From NCBI RefSeq assembly GCF_041431415.1, contig NZ_CP107845.1:2480001-2544000 (forward strand): DNA of 64,000 nucleotides. Reading direction: 5' to 3'. Within the stretch, counting starts at the first letter, position 1, and every line of letters starts with the position of its first letter. This DNA is from Streptomyces sp. NBC_00513 (GTDB lineage: Bacteria; Actinomycetota; Actinomycetes; Streptomycetales; Streptomycetaceae). The position numbers were made by a program, and so were the translations under genes. Shown piece by piece: positions 41,829 to 51,320 of this stretch. The notes beneath the pieces were generated by a model, which saw only the letters and a program-made list of their open reading frames with translations, searched no databases and had not been told where the DNA came from.

Positions 41829-42626
41829 TCAGCCGGCGGCGGGCTCGATCTCCCTCGGTCGGAGCTCCGCCTGCTCCAGGACGTCCTTGAGGTGCCGCTC
41901 GATGACGGGCAGCACCTGGGCGATGGTGATCTCCCGGCCCAGTTCGTACGAGAGCGAGGTCACACCGGCGTCCCGGATGCCGCAGGGGATGATCCGGTCG
42001 AACCAGGTGTTGTCAGGATTCACGTTGATCGAGAACCCGTGCATGGTGACGCCCTTGGCGACCCGGATGCCGATGGCGGCGAGCTTGCGGTCCTCGCGGC
42101 GCTGGCCGGCGTTGGACGGGGCGTACTCGGGGCCGTTCAGCCGGGCGTCGAACTCGTCGTCGTGCATCCGGGGATCGAGGTCCAGCGAGAGTCCGCCGAT
42201 GCCCGGTCGGTCCTCGACGGGGTCGCCGAGCACCCAGACACCGCTGCGCCCCTCGATCCGGGTGGTCTCCAGCCCGAACTCGGCTGCGGTCCTGATCAGC
42301 GCGTCCTCCAGCCGGCGGACGTGGGCGACCACGTCCACGGGGCGCGGCAGCTTCATGATCGGGTAGCCGACGAGCTGGCCCGGCCCGTGCCAGGTGATCT
42401 TTCCGCCCCGGTCCACGTCCACGACCGGCGTGCCGTCCAACGGCCGCTCGTTGTCTGCGGTGCGCCGACCGGCCGTGTAGACGGGCCGGTGCTCGACCAG
42501 CAGGCAGGTGTCCTCGATCTCGTCCGCGAAGCGGGCGGCGTGCACCCGGCGCTGCTCGTCCCAGGCCTCGGTGTACTCGACGAATTCCGGCCCGAAGCCC
42601 AGATGGACAAACCGAAGCTCAGTCAC
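41829..42626 (-). CDS. lipB: Octanoyl-[ACP]:protein N-octanoyltransferase LipB
   Basis: Transfers octanoate from acyl-carrier protein to lipoyl domains, the step before LipA. The 265-residue protein has the LipB motifs [48 protein letters not shown] (catalytic Lys) and the Cys nucleophile in IIPCGI. GTG with GGAGG eight bases upstream. Separated from lipA by 109 bases on the same strand. Confidence 0.95.
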   Translation of the reverse strand: MTELRFVHLGFGPEFVEYTEAWDEQRRVHAARFADEIEDTCLLVEHRPVYTAGRRTADNERPLDGTPVVDVDRGGKITWHGPGQLVGYPIMKLPRPVDVVAHVRRLEDALIRTAAEFGLETTRIEGRSGVWVLGDPVEDRPGIGGLSLDLDPRMHDDEFDARLNGPEYAPSNAGQRREDRKLAAIGIRVAKGVTMHGFSINVNPDNTWFDRIIPCGIRDAGVTSLSYELGREITIAQVLPVIERHLKDVLEQAELRPREIEPAAG

Positions 42627-42896
42627 CGCAGCGCCTCCTCGTTGAACCTGCTGTGTGCACGCATCGCACCAGCCAAGGGTACGGCCGGCCGAAAGCGGCT
42701 CCTCAGGGCCCCGACGATCGCCTCGGTCGTCGCCCATACGGGCGGAGCGTGCCCATCCGTAAAGGACCCCGCAGGTTCTGCACACGATCGGATGAATGTG
42801 GGACAGAGGGGGCGGTGCGGGCGAAGTTCGCCGCTACATTCACGCCGTTCACAGGGCCGGGACTCCGGTCTTTCACGTCAGGAAACCGTGGAGCCG

Positions 42897-44336
42897 ATGA
42901 CGGAACGACCAGCCCAGCGCGTCCCCAACCGGCAACTCTCGGCGCTGATCGCGGAAGCCGGGTTCTCCAACGCCGGTCTCGCCCGCCGCGTCGACCAGCT
43001 CGGCCTGGAACACGGTCTCGATCTGCGGTACGACAAGACGTCCGTGACCCGGTGGCTGCGCGGCCAGCAACCCCGCGGGACGACCCCCGCGCTGATCGCG
43101 GAGGTCTTCACCCGGCGCCTCGGGCGGCGGCTGTCGGCCCAGGACCTGGGGCTCGACGCGTGCGCGCCCGTCTACGCGGGGCTGGAGTTCGCGGCCACCC
43201 CCGAGGAGGCCGTGGACATCGCGAGCGGACTGTGGCGCAAGGACTCCGGCTCGCACGCCGAGCTGCGCAAGATCGCCTTCACCCCGGCCGGTCTGGTGGT
43301 GCCCAGCCGGGACTGGCTGATCGGCCGGGCCGACGAACGGGTCGGGCGGGGCGCGGAGCCCGCCGGCTCGCGGGTCCCGACGCAGGGGCGGACGGCCGTG
43401 CCCCGCCAGCGGCAGATCGACCGGGCGCCCGGCCAGCGGGTGACGGGCGGGGACATCGCGGCGCTGCGGTCGGTGAGCGAACTGTTCCGGACCCTGGACG
43501 ACACCTACGGCGGCGGGCACGCCCGGCAGGCGCTGGTGCGGTACCTGGAGCACGAGGCGGAGCCGATGCTGCGGGGCACGTACGGGGAGACCACCGGGCG
43601 CAGGCTGTTCGCGGCCGCCGCCGACCTGACCCGGCTCGCGGGTTGGACCTCGTACGACATCGCCGCACACGGGCTGGCCCAGCGGTACTTCGTGCAGGCG
43701 CTGCGGCTCTCGCAGGCCGCCGCCGACCGGCCGTACGGGTCGTACGTGCTGGTCACGATGAGCCGGCAGGCCGTCTACCTGGGGCACGGGCGGGAGGCGG
43801 TGCAGCTCGCCCGGGTCGCCCAGCAGGGCGTGGGCTCCGGGCCGCCGCCGGTGGTGCAGGCGTTGCTGCACTCGGCGGAGGCGCGGGGGCACGCGGTGTT
43901 GGGCGAGGTGCGGGCCTCGACGGCCTCGCTGGTGCGGGCGGAGCGGGCGCTGGGCGCGGCCCGGCCGGGGGACGACGTGCCGCACTGGGCCCGCTTCTAC
44001 GACGAGGCGCAGTTGGCGGACGAGTTCGGCCACTGCCACCGGGATCTCCAGCAGTACCGGGCCTCGGCGCAGCACGCGGAGCGCTCGCTCCAGTTGCGGG
44101 CGCCCGGCCACGCGCGCTCGCGGCTGTTCTGCAGGGTGGTGCTGGCCACGGCCCGGCTGGGGCTCGGCGAGCTGGACCAGGCGTGCGCGCTGGGCGCGGA
44201 GGCGGCGCAGCAGGCGATGGAGATGCGGTCGGCGCGCGCGGTGGAGTACGTACGGGACTTCGAGCGGCGGCTGGAGCCGTACCGGGACGCCTCGGCGGTG
44301 CGGACCTACCGGGACCGGGTCGCCGCGCTGGTCTGA
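42897..44336 (+). CDS. XRE-like/TPR regulator (NsdA-type)
   Basis: A 479-residue protein: N-terminal helix-turn-helix (NRQLSALIAEAGFSNAGLARRV ... KTSVTRWLRGQ) of the kind seen in NsdA-like streptomycete regulators, a linker with dispersed Arg/Pro, then TPR-like helical repeats from about residue 190 to the end. Such proteins often modulate sporulation and antibiotic production. A GTG at 42888 with AGGAAA upstream is an alternative start. It is divergent from lipB across a 270-base gap in which I see no other gene. Confidence 0.82.
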   Translation: MTERPAQRVPNRQLSALIAEAGFSNAGLARRVDQLGLEHGLDLRYDKTSVTRWLRGQQPRGTTPALIAEVFTRRLGRRLSAQDLGLDACAPVYAGLEFAATPEEAVDIASGLWRKDSGSHAELRKIAFTPAGLVVPSRDWLIGRADERVGRGAEPAGSRVPTQGRTAVPRQRQIDRAPGQRVTGGDIAALRSVSELFRTLDDTYGGGHARQALVRYLEHEAEPMLRGTYGETTGRRLFAAAADLTRLAGWTSYDIAAHGLAQRYFVQALRLSQAAADRPYGSYVLVTMSRQAVYLGHGREAVQLARVAQQGVGSGPPPVVQALLHSAEARGHAVLGEVRASTASLVRAERALGAARPGDDVPHWARFYDEAQLADEFGHCHRDLQQYRASAQHAERSLQLRAPGHARSRLFCRVVLATARLGLGELDQACALGAEAAQQAMEMRSARAVEYVRDFERRLEPYRDASAVRTYRDRVAALV

Positions 44337-44370
44337 GCGGGCCCGCGCCCCGTCCCGGTCACGGGGGCGC

Positions 44371-44413
44371 GCGTGAGGGCCCGGCCCCCGGTCACGGGGC
44401 CGGGCCCTCACGC
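44371..44413. terminator. 18-bp perfect bidirectional terminator
   Basis: GCGTGAGGGCCCGGCCCC (44371-44388) pairs with 44396-44413 across a 7-base loop, between convergent genes. Confidence 0.85.
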
Positions 44414-44437
44414 GTACGCGGCCGGGGCGGGACCGGC

Positions 44438-45700
44438 TCAGGCCGCCACCGGAACGGATCGTTCCGGGGCGGCCGGCACCGGGATGCCGAAGTCGCGCAG
44501 GACGGCCGTGCTCGCGCGTCGGGCGGAGTGCAGGGCCCCCTGGACGGTGTTGACGTCGCGGTGGTCGCCGCACACGTACAGCCCGGCCACGACCCGTACC
44601 GGGCGGCGCAGGTCGTACGGCGGGGGCATGGCCGGGACGGCCTCCGGGGTGTGGTGGACGGCGAGTGGCTCCCAGTCCCGGGTGGAGGTGTCGTAGAGCC
44701 GGGCGAGCCGGGAGGCGACCGTGCGGGTGGGCGGCGGCGGTCCGTGCACGGTGGTGGTGACCAGGCTCCGCCCGGCGGGAGCCCGCGTCGGGTCGACCGC
44801 ACTCATCACGGTGGTGTGGGCGAGCGGCCACTTCGGGTCGGCGTCCAGGAGCAGGGAACCGTCCCACGGCAGCGGGACGGCGGTGCCGTGGTGGATGACG
44901 GTGACCTCGTGGAAGTTCGGCACCCGCAGCCCCGGCAGCAGGTCGGCGGCGGCCCGGGCGCCGGTGGCGAGCACGACGGAACGGCAGCTGAAGTCGCCGT
45001 GCTCCTCGGTGGTGACGAGGTTCGTCGCCACCGTGCGGACCCGCACCCCGGTCCGTACGGTGCCGGGCGGCAGGGCGGCGGCGAGCAGGTCGGGCAGGCT
45101 CGCGGCGCCGCCCTCGGGCACGGCGAGCCGGCCTCGGGCGAATCCGCGCAGGGCGAGGTCGGCGACCCGGCTGGAGGTGGTCAGTTCCGGGTCGCGGAGC
45201 AGGGTGGCGAGCAGGGGGCGCAGTACGCCGTTGACCGTGCGCGGCGGCAGTCCGCGGGTGCGCAGGGCGGCCGTCGCGGTGCGTTCGGGCCGGGCGAGCA
45301 GGCGCTCCACGGGCAGGGCGGCGAGCCGGCCGAGCGCGGCGCTGAGCCGGGCCTGGTCGAGGGAGCCGCCGGCCAGGGCGCGGGCGGGGGTGAGGGCCCC
45401 GGCGCGCTGCTGTTTGCCGTCGGCTCCCCGGATGAGGACCCCGGGCGCGAAGGGGCGCAGGACGAGCGCCTCCAGGCCCGGGGTGCGGGACGGTTCGGTG
45501 TACGAGGTGTTGAGGAGCTGGCCGGTCCGGTCGAGCCGGAAGCCGTCGACCGACTCGGTGGCCATCCGACCGCCGGGGTCGTTCGCGGCCTCCAGGACGG
45601 TGACCGTGACTCCCGCGGCGATCAGATGGTGTGCCGCCGCGAGTCCTGAGACTCCGGCTCCCACGATGACGACGTCTGCATGGTGTGCGCTGCTGAGCAC
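44438..45700 (-). CDS. FAD-dependent amine-oxidase/phytoene-desaturase-like oxidoreductase
   Basis: A 420-residue flavoprotein: dinucleotide-binding VVIVGAGVSGLAAAHHL at the N-terminus, EAANDPGGRMAT, and a C-terminal FAD motif GLYVCGDHRDVNTVQGALHSARRA. Architecture is that of NAD(P)-binding amine oxidases and protoporphyrinogen-oxidase-like proteins; the substrate is unknown. GTG with GGGGAGGGG just upstream; a frame to 45874 is not conserved-looking. The upstream TIGR01777 gene runs the same way but about 190 bases apart. Confidence 0.85.
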   Translation of the reverse strand: MLSSAHHADVVIVGAGVSGLAAAHHLIAAGVTVTVLEAANDPGGRMATESVDGFRLDRTGQLLNTSYTEPSRTPGLEALVLRPFAPGVLIRGADGKQQRAGALTPARALAGGSLDQARLSAALGRLAALPVERLLARPERTATAALRTRGLPPRTVNGVLRPLLATLLRDPELTTSSRVADLALRGFARGRLAVPEGGAASLPDLLAAALPPGTVRTGVRVRTVATNLVTTEEHGDFSCRSVVLATGARAAADLLPGLRVPNFHEVTVIHHGTAVPLPWDGSLLLDADPKWPLAHTTVMSAVDPTRAPAGRSLVTTTVHGPPPPTRTVASRLARLYDTSTRDWEPLAVHHTPEAVPAMPPPYDLRRPVRVVAGLYVCGDHRDVNTVQGALHSARRASTAVLRDFGIPVPAAPERSVPVAA

Positions 45701-45887
45701 GTGCCCCTCCCCGAGGTCGGCGCGGCTGTGTGGGGTTCCTCCTTCCCCCAACGGACTCCGGCAGAACCCGAGTCCGGTGCGGTATTGCGCACAACTCCGG
45801 TCGCACAGCGGTCGCATTCGGGTCACAAACGGTCGCACGTGAGCGGACGATGCTCCCCCGAGCCGCCGGGCCACCGGGCCGCCGCCC

Positions 45888-46778
45888 CTAGGCCAGCGCG
45901 GCCCTGATCGACTCGTCGATCCCCGGGTGGCGGAACACGAAGCCGGACTCCAACAGCTTCGTGGGACGCACCCGCTGACTTCCCAGCACGTCCTCGGCGA
46001 ACTCGCCGAGGACGACGCGCATGACGGGCGCCGGCACGGCGCACACCGTCGGACGGTGCAGCACCCGCCCCATCGCCGCCGTCACCTCACGGTTGGTCCG
46101 CGGCTCGGGGGCCGTCAGGTTCACCGGACCGGACAGCCCGGACGCGGTGATCAGGTGGCGCAGGGCGGCGACCTCGTCGTGCATCGAGATGTGCGACCAG
46201 TACTGGCGGCCGTTGCCGAGCCGACCGCCGACGCCGGCCCGGAAGACGGGGAACAGCCGGCCCCACGCCCCGCCGTCGGCGGCGACGACCAGGCCGGTGC
46301 GGGCGAAGACCGTACGGATCCCGGCGTCCCGGGCCGGCGCGGCGGCCGCCTCCCACTCGACGCAGACGGAGGGCAGGAAGCCCTCCCCCGCCGGGGCGTC
46401 CTCGTCGACGACGCGGTCGCCGGTGTTCCCGTAGTAGCCGACGGCGCTCCCACTGACGAGGACCGGCGGTGGCTCGGCCATGTCCGCGACGGCCCGGGCG
46501 ATGGCGGCGGTGCCGAGGACACGGCTGTCGCGGATCTCCCTCTTGTACGCGGCCGTCCAGCGGTGGTCGCCGACCCCGGCTCCGGCCAGGTGGACGACGG
46601 CGCCGCAGCCGACCAGCCCGGCGGGGTCCACGTACCCGCGCCGCGGGTCCCAGGTCGCCTCGTCCGGGGCGGCGGCGGGGCGGCGCACGAAGCGCACCAC
46701 CTCGTGGCCGTCCACTTGGAGGGACCGTACGAGGACCTTGCCGATGAGGCCGGATGCTCCGGTGACCGCGATGCGCAT
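45888..46778 (-). CDS. TIGR01777 family oxidoreductase (SDR39U1, epimerase-like)
   Basis: A 296-residue extended SDR with MRIAVTGASGLIGKVL, VVHLAGAGVGDHRW, catalytic-region YYGNTGDRVVDEDAPAG and the C-terminal domain QRVRPTKLLESGFVFRHP characteristic of TIGR01777 proteins. They resemble sugar epimerases and cell-division inhibitor SulA-like proteins; the substrate is unknown. The frame open to 46922 adds only low-complexity sequence. Standalone gene. Confidence 0.9.
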   Translation of the reverse strand: MRIAVTGASGLIGKVLVRSLQVDGHEVVRFVRRPAAAPDEATWDPRRGYVDPAGLVGCGAVVHLAGAGVGDHRWTAAYKREIRDSRVLGTAAIARAVADMAEPPPVLVSGSAVGYYGNTGDRVVDEDAPAGEGFLPSVCVEWEAAAAPARDAGIRTVFARTGLVVAADGGAWGRLFPVFRAGVGGRLGNGRQYWSHISMHDEVAALRHLITASGLSGPVNLTAPEPRTNREVTAAMGRVLHRPTVCAVPAPVMRVVLGEFAEDVLGSQRVRPTKLLESGFVFRHPGIDESIRAALA

Positions 46779-46926
46779 GGCGCCAGTCTGCCCGCAGGTC
46801 GCGCCCGTGCACGGGCGACCCGGGGCGTGGCGCCCGGGGATCCACCGGGCGGGCCGCGCCGGGGTGGTCCGGGGACGGATAGGGCCCGGCGGTCCCGGTC
46901 GGGTCAGGTGCCGCCGATCCATCGGG

Positions 46927-47625
46927 TCAGGTGCCGCCGATCCAGGTGCCCACGGCGTAGGTGACGGCCATCGCGACCGCGCCGCCCGCCACGTTCCGCA
47001 GCACCGCCCGCGCGGCGGGGGCGCCGCCCAGGCGGGCGCCGGCCAGCCCGCACAGGGTCAGCGCCGCCAGCACGGCCGCCACCGTCACCGGCACCCGTGC
47101 CGACGGCTGCGGCAGGACGATCGCCAGGAGCGGGAGCAGCGCCCCCACCGTGAAGGAGAGCAGGCTCGCGAGGGCCGCGTGCCAGGGGTTCACCAGCTCG
47201 TCCGGGTTGATCCCCAGTTCCACTTGGGCGTGGGCCCGCAGGGCGTCGCGTGCCGTCAGCTGTTCGGCGGCCTCCCGGGCGAGTTCCCGGCTCAGGCCGC
47301 GCGCCGCCAGCATGTCCGTCAGCTCCGCGAGCTCCTCCTCCGGCTCGTCGGCCAGCTCCCGCCGCTCCACGGCCAGGGCGGCGCGTTCCGAGTCCCGCTG
47401 CGAACTGACCGACACGTACTCCCCCGCCGCCATCGACAGCGCCCCCGCCAGCAGCCCGGCCACTCCCGCCGTCAGGATCGCCGCGCGCGAGGTCGTCGCC
47501 CCGGCGACGCCCACCACCAGGCCCGCCGTGGAGATGATCCCGTCGTTGGCGCCCAGGACCCCCGCCCTGAGCCAGTTGAGCCGGGTGCTGATCTCCGCGC
47601 TCCGCGCGCCCGCCGATTCGGTCAC
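46927..47625 (-). CDS. VIT1/CCC1-family membrane transporter
   Basis: A 232-residue membrane protein opening RLNWLRAGVLGANDGIIST, the hallmark of VIT/CCC1 iron/manganese transporters, with five predicted helices and a soluble cytoplasmic helical insert (EYVSVSSQRDSERAAL ... EEELAEL) that in the family binds metal. It probably moves Fe2+ or Mn2+ out of the cytoplasm. A GTG at 47625 is the only near start. It is divergent from a PP2C phosphatase gene. Confidence 0.9.
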   Translation of the reverse strand: MTESAGARSAEISTRLNWLRAGVLGANDGIISTAGLVVGVAGATTSRAAILTAGVAGLLAGALSMAAGEYVSVSSQRDSERAALAVERRELADEPEEELAELTDMLAARGLSRELAREAAEQLTARDALRAHAQVELGINPDELVNPWHAALASLLSFTVGALLPLLAIVLPQPSARVPVTVAAVLAALTLCGLAGARLGGAPAARAVLRNVAGGAVAMAVTYAVGTWIGGT

Positions 47626-47712
47626 CGCACCACTGTCGCGGGGCGGACCGCGCGAGGCCACCCGACGCTCACCCGGGGTGCGCCCCCGGCCGGCCGGGAT
47701 CAGGGTGGAGGA

Positions 47713-48798
47713 GTGAGACGCGGACTCGAGGACTCCGGCCGGCTGCACGGGACGCCCCCGCCCCGCTGGGCCCGGCTTGCGCCCGTCGTGGCCGTGGTGG
47801 TGCTGTGCTGCGCGCAGTGGCTGACCCCCGGCGCGGAGCTGGGGTACTTCCTCGCGGCCCTGCCCGCGGTGGCCGCGTTCTCGTACGGCCCCCTGGGAAC
47901 CTGCGCGTTCGCCGTACTGGTCCTCGTGCTGCTCGGCGTCCCCCAGCTCGGCGTGGCCAACGCCCGGGGCACGGACCTGGCCACCGTGGCCTTCGTCGGC
48001 CTGCTCAGCGTGGTGATCTCCTTCGTGCGGCGCCGTCGCGACGACCAGCTGGTCAGCGTCCGGACCGTCGCCGAGGCGGCCCAGCTCGCGGTGCTGCCAC
48101 CGGTACCGGACCAGGTGGGTCCGGTGCACTGCTCCGGTCTGTACCGGGCGGCGCAGCGCGGCACGCTGGTCGGCGGCGACCTGTACGACGTGCGGGCCGG
48201 GCCGTACGGGGTCCGGGCGGTGGTGGCCGACGTCCAGGGGCACGGTCTGGCGGCGGTCGGGACGGTGGCCGCGCTGCTCGGCGCCTTCCGGGAGGCGGTC
48301 CTGGACGATCCCGAGCTGGCGGCGGTCGCGGCCCGGCTGGACCGGCGGCTGGTGGCCGACGCGGCGGCCGCCTCGATCCGGCACCCGGAGCTGTTCGCGA
48401 CGGCGGTGCTGCTGGAGTTCCCGCCCGGACGGGATCTCGTACGGATCGTGTCGTGCGGGCATCCGCCCGTGCTGTTGCTCCGCGGCTCGACGACCGCGGA
48501 ACTGGACGTGGAGCCGGGGCCCCCGCTGGGCCTGGGCCTGACCGTGCCCGAGCTGCCGAAGGTCGCCGAGGTTCCGCTGCTGCCGGGCGACCGGCTGCTC
48601 GCGCACACGGACGGGGTGACCGAGGCCCGCGACGCGGAGGGCGGCTTCTACCCGCTGGCCTCCCGGATCCCGGTGCTGGCCGACGACTCCGAGGGCCTGG
48701 TGCGGGCGGTGTGGCGGGACCTGGAGGCCTTCACCGCGGGCGGCCCGAGCGACGACGTGGCGGTCCTGCTCCTGTCCCTGCCGGCCATGGAAACGTGA
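47713..48798 (+). CDS. Membrane-linked PP2C/SpoIIE-type serine phosphatase
   Basis: 361 residues: three or four N-terminal helices (about 20-125) and a C-terminal SpoIIE/PP2C domain (~150-360) with GGDLYDV, VVADVQGHGLAAV and the metal-binding HTDGVTEARD ... GPSDDVAVLLLSL. Such phosphatases dephosphorylate anti-anti-sigma factors; no such partner is adjacent. GTG with GGTGGAGGA just upstream. The stop codon is followed immediately by a run of tandem repeats. Confidence 0.87.
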   Translation: MRRGLEDSGRLHGTPPPRWARLAPVVAVVVLCCAQWLTPGAELGYFLAALPAVAAFSYGPLGTCAFAVLVLVLLGVPQLGVANARGTDLATVAFVGLLSVVISFVRRRRDDQLVSVRTVAEAAQLAVLPPVPDQVGPVHCSGLYRAAQRGTLVGGDLYDVRAGPYGVRAVVADVQGHGLAAVGTVAALLGAFREAVLDDPELAAVAARLDRRLVADAAAASIRHPELFATAVLLEFPPGRDLVRIVSCGHPPVLLLRGSTTAELDVEPGPPLGLGLTVPELPKVAEVPLLPGDRLLAHTDGVTEARDAEGGFYPLASRIPVLADDSEGLVRAVWRDLEAFTAGGPSDDVAVLLLSLPAMET

Positions 48799-48894
<96 letters not shown>

Positions 48895-48994
48895 GAGGGT
48901 CCTACCGGCCGCGAGCGGCGCGGGCGCCCGGGCCGGGACGGCCCCGGGGGGCGCGGCGTCGCCGTGCCGCGGCCCCCGGAGCCCGCGTCGAACG

Positions 48995-49249
48995 TCAGCC
49001 GACGTCGCGGATGAAGGCGCGCACCATCTTGCAGGTCACGTTGGACGGCCGGTGGATCCCCACCCGCACCGCCATCGTCCGGATCTTGCGGTTGGTGGCG
49101 CGTCGAGCGTCGTAGGTCCCGGTGTCGAGCAGCGATATCGCCAGCCGCATCGCCTTCAGACGGCGGTTGTGGCTCTCGTACCACTCGCGGGGCAGCCCCG
49201 CCGGCAGTGGCTTCTTCTTGGGCATCGAAATGATCGCGGCAGCGGCCAT
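48995..49249 (-). CDS. Small basic hypothetical protein (84 aa)
   Basis: Starts MAAAAIISMPKKKPLPAG with GGGAGG six bases upstream of the ATG. The rest is rich in Arg/Lys and ends MVRAFIRDVG; it contains Trp, Tyr and one Cys but no recognised motif or membrane helix. The charge pattern could suit nucleic-acid binding, but I cannot name a family. Confidence 0.65.
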   Translation of the reverse strand: MAAAAIISMPKKKPLPAGLPREWYESHNRRLKAMRLAISLLDTGTYDARRATNRKIRTMAVRVGIHRPSNVTCKMVRAFIRDVG

Positions 49250-49354
49250 CTACAGCCTCCCAAACGGTAGTTGGCTTCCTGTCGTGCTCCTTCGATTTTA
49301 CCGGGGGGCACTGACAAAAGCCCCTGGCCAGACCGGCCCGGCACGACGCCTCGT

Positions 49355-49360
49355 TAGGCT
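49355..49360 (+). promoter_or_regulatory. -10 of a probable leaderless promoter
   Basis: TAGGCT ends seven bases before the ATG of the ArsC-like gene, with no ribosome site between. Confidence 0.5.
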
Positions 49361-49367
49361 TGGGCGC

Positions 49368-49739
49368 ATGGAGATCTGGATCAATCCCGCCTGTTCCAAG
49401 TGCCGTGCCGCGCTGACCCTGCTGGACGCGGAGGGCGCCGACTACACGGTGCGCCGGTACCTGGAGGACGTGCCGTCCGAGGCCGAGATCCGCGAGGTGC
49501 TGGACCGCCTCGGGCTGGAGCCCTGGGACATCACGCGCACCTCCGACCCGCTGGCCCGCGAGAGTGGGGTACGGGAGCTGCCGCGCGAGGGGACGGACGC
49601 CGCGCGGGGCCGCTGGATCGCCCATCTGGCGGCGCACCCCAAGCTGATCCAGCGCCCGATCATCACCGCCGAGGACGGTACGGCCGTGATCGCCCGTACC
49701 GACGAGGCCGTGCGCGAGGCCATGTCCCGCAAGGCCTGA
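49368..49739 (+). CDS. ArsC/Spx-like thioredoxin-fold protein
   Basis: A 123-residue protein of the ArsC/YffB family: MEIWINPACSKCRAALTLLD with a CxxC motif, and the C-terminal LIQRPIITAEDG. Such proteins include arsenate reductases and redox-linked adapters. The absence of ars genes and the CxxC (rather than single-Cys ArsC) pattern argue for a generic thiol role. Start supported by a leaderless-type -10. Confidence 0.85.
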   Translation: MEIWINPACSKCRAALTLLDAEGADYTVRRYLEDVPSEAEIREVLDRLGLEPWDITRTSDPLARESGVRELPREGTDAARGRWIAHLAAHPKLIQRPIITAEDGTAVIARTDEAVREAMSRKA

Positions 49740-49774
49740 GCCGGCCGGTCGGCTCGATCCGACGGGCCGACTCA

Positions 49775-49930
49775 AGCCTCCGTCAGCAGGCGGGTGATCG
49801 CGTCGGCCGCCGTGAGCGGCATCGCGTGGTGCGTGACCCCCGGGGAGCACGTCGACCCGACCGGGCGGGAGGCCGTCCGCCGCTTCCAAACCAGGCTGCG
49901 GCACTCGGGGGTGCCTCGACCAGCAGCTTC
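49775..49930 (-). pseudogene. Possible remnant of an alpha/beta-hydrolase C-terminus
   Basis: In a 364-base gap without an intact gene, the minus strand reads GVTHHAMPLTAADAITRLL before a stop, resembling the His-containing C-terminus of alpha/beta hydrolases. Upstream the frame breaks into non-matching sequence. This is a weak call; nothing else was recognised in 49740-50103. Confidence 0.3.
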
Positions 49931-50103
49931 TGCGCCTGAAACGAGGTCGTGCGGGCCTCGCGGACCAGGGTGACGGTGGACGGTGAAGTCCGCCCGCACG
50001 CGCGCGCATGGAGCCGCCCGGGCCGCGATCGACGCCCCGCCGCGAAGGCGAATCCCGCAGAGGGGCGGGGGGATGGACGGGACCAAGCCCCCCGCCCCAC
50101 CCC

Positions 50104-51051
50104 TCACGCGCCCAACTGGCGCTCCGCCTCGGCCAGGATCTCCGTCAGCCGGAGCCCGAACCCCGCGTCCCGCGCGTCCGGCTCGCCCGTGCGGGCCGCC
50201 GCGAGCAGCGCGTCCAGCGCCCGACCGTAGGCGCCGGGCACGTCGCTCCACTCGGGCAGCTCGAAGATGCCCTCGGCCCCGCGCAGTTCCAGTCCCACCC
50301 CGGCGGCCGCCCGTGGCGCGCCCAGGCTGAGCACGGCGGTGCTGGCGGCGCCCGAGGCGTGACGCAGGGCCAGTTGCACCACGTCGGAGGGGCCCCGGGT
50401 GGCGGAGACTGCGGTGACGTCGCCGAGCACCGGGATCAGGACGGACAGGGCGTGCGGGCCGACGTCCCACAGCCCGCCCTTGGCCTTGCGCCAGGGCGAG
50501 TCGGGGTGACCGCCGGGGGTCCCGTCGGGCGGGTAGAGGGCGCCGAGCCAGTGGGCGGACGCGGTGAACCAGCCGGAGCGCCCGGTCTGCTCCTCGACCC
50601 ACCCGGCGGTCGGCTGGGCGAACCGGAGGGTCAGGAAGACGACGGAGGCGACCTCGTGCTCCGCCGCGGCGGCGGCCACGGCCGAGGCGTCCGCCACCGT
50701 CGTCGCGACGGGCTTGTCGAGCAGCAGATGGCATCCGGCGGCGGCCGCGCGGACCGCGAGCGGAGCCTGTACGTCGGGCGGCAGGGCGAACGCCACGACG
50801 TCACAGTCGGCGAACAGTTCGTCGGGGTCTTCGTACACCTTCACGCCGTGGGCGCGGGCGAGTTCGGCCGCCGCCTCGGGGCGCCTGCCCCACACCCCGA
50901 CGAAGTCGGAGCCGGCGTGCGCGGCGAGGGCGGGGGCGTGCGTGCGTTGGGCCCAGGGGCCGGTGCCCAGCAGGCCGACCCGGGGTCGGGGGCTCTCGGC
51001 GGCGTCCACGGAGGAGCCACCGGCGGAGTTCAAATCATACGAAATGCTCAC
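50104..51051 (-). CDS. Gfo/Idh/MocA family oxidoreductase
   Basis: A 315-residue NAD(P)-dependent oxidoreductase: Rossmann motif VGLLGTGPWAQRTHAPAL, VVAFALPPDVQAPLAVRAAAAG, and the catalytic-lysine motif LLLDKPVATTV, followed by the alpha/beta C-terminal domain. Family members act on sugars, inositols or amino acids; the substrate is unknown. Start uncertain between GTG 51051 and GTG 51009; a TATGAT between them could be a promoter element. Divergent from glnII. Confidence 0.86.
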   Translation of the reverse strand: MSISYDLNSAGGSSVDAAESPRPRVGLLGTGPWAQRTHAPALAAHAGSDFVGVWGRRPEAAAELARAHGVKVYEDPDELFADCDVVAFALPPDVQAPLAVRAAAAGCHLLLDKPVATTVADASAVAAAAAEHEVASVVFLTLRFAQPTAGWVEEQTGRSGWFTASAHWLGALYPPDGTPGGHPDSPWRKAKGGLWDVGPHALSVLIPVLGDVTAVSATRGPSDVVQLALRHASGAASTAVLSLGAPRAAAGVGLELRGAEGIFELPEWSDVPGAYGRALDALLAAARTGEPDARDAGFGLRLTEILAEAERQLGA

Positions 51052-51128
51052 CCGCTCAGTGTGCCGCACCCGGACGGGTGTGCCATCGCCGACCCGCACG
51101 ACCGTTCCCACCTGCGGCGCACATCTCG

Positions 51129-51166
51129 GTAACACGGGGTTCACACACGGGCAACGGAAGAGAAAT
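51129..51166 (+). promoter_or_regulatory. GlnR boxes upstream of glnII
   Basis: GTAAC-n6-TTCAC-n6-GCAAC-n6-GAAAT has the 11-base periodicity of paired GlnR sites (gTnAC/GaAAc), with the outer elements best conserved. It lies about 155 bases before the glnII start. Confidence 0.65.
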
Positions 51167-51320
51167 CGCGTGGGGGCACGCTGCGGTCATCACCGCAGCA
51201 CGCGATCGCAGCGCCGCGACCGGCGAGCCGGCGGCCGAAACCGCGGCACCGCACACGCAGCGCCGCGAACGCAACACCCGCAGAGTCCGCGCCGGAGCGA
51301 CGCACCGAAGGATGGGGCCC

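Noticed and set aside
49783..50100. Minus-strand frame in the gap before the Gfo/Idh/MocA gene
   Set aside because: Its sequence is Arg/Ser/Pro-rich and does not continue a recognisable domain; only a weak hydrolase-like end in another frame was kept.
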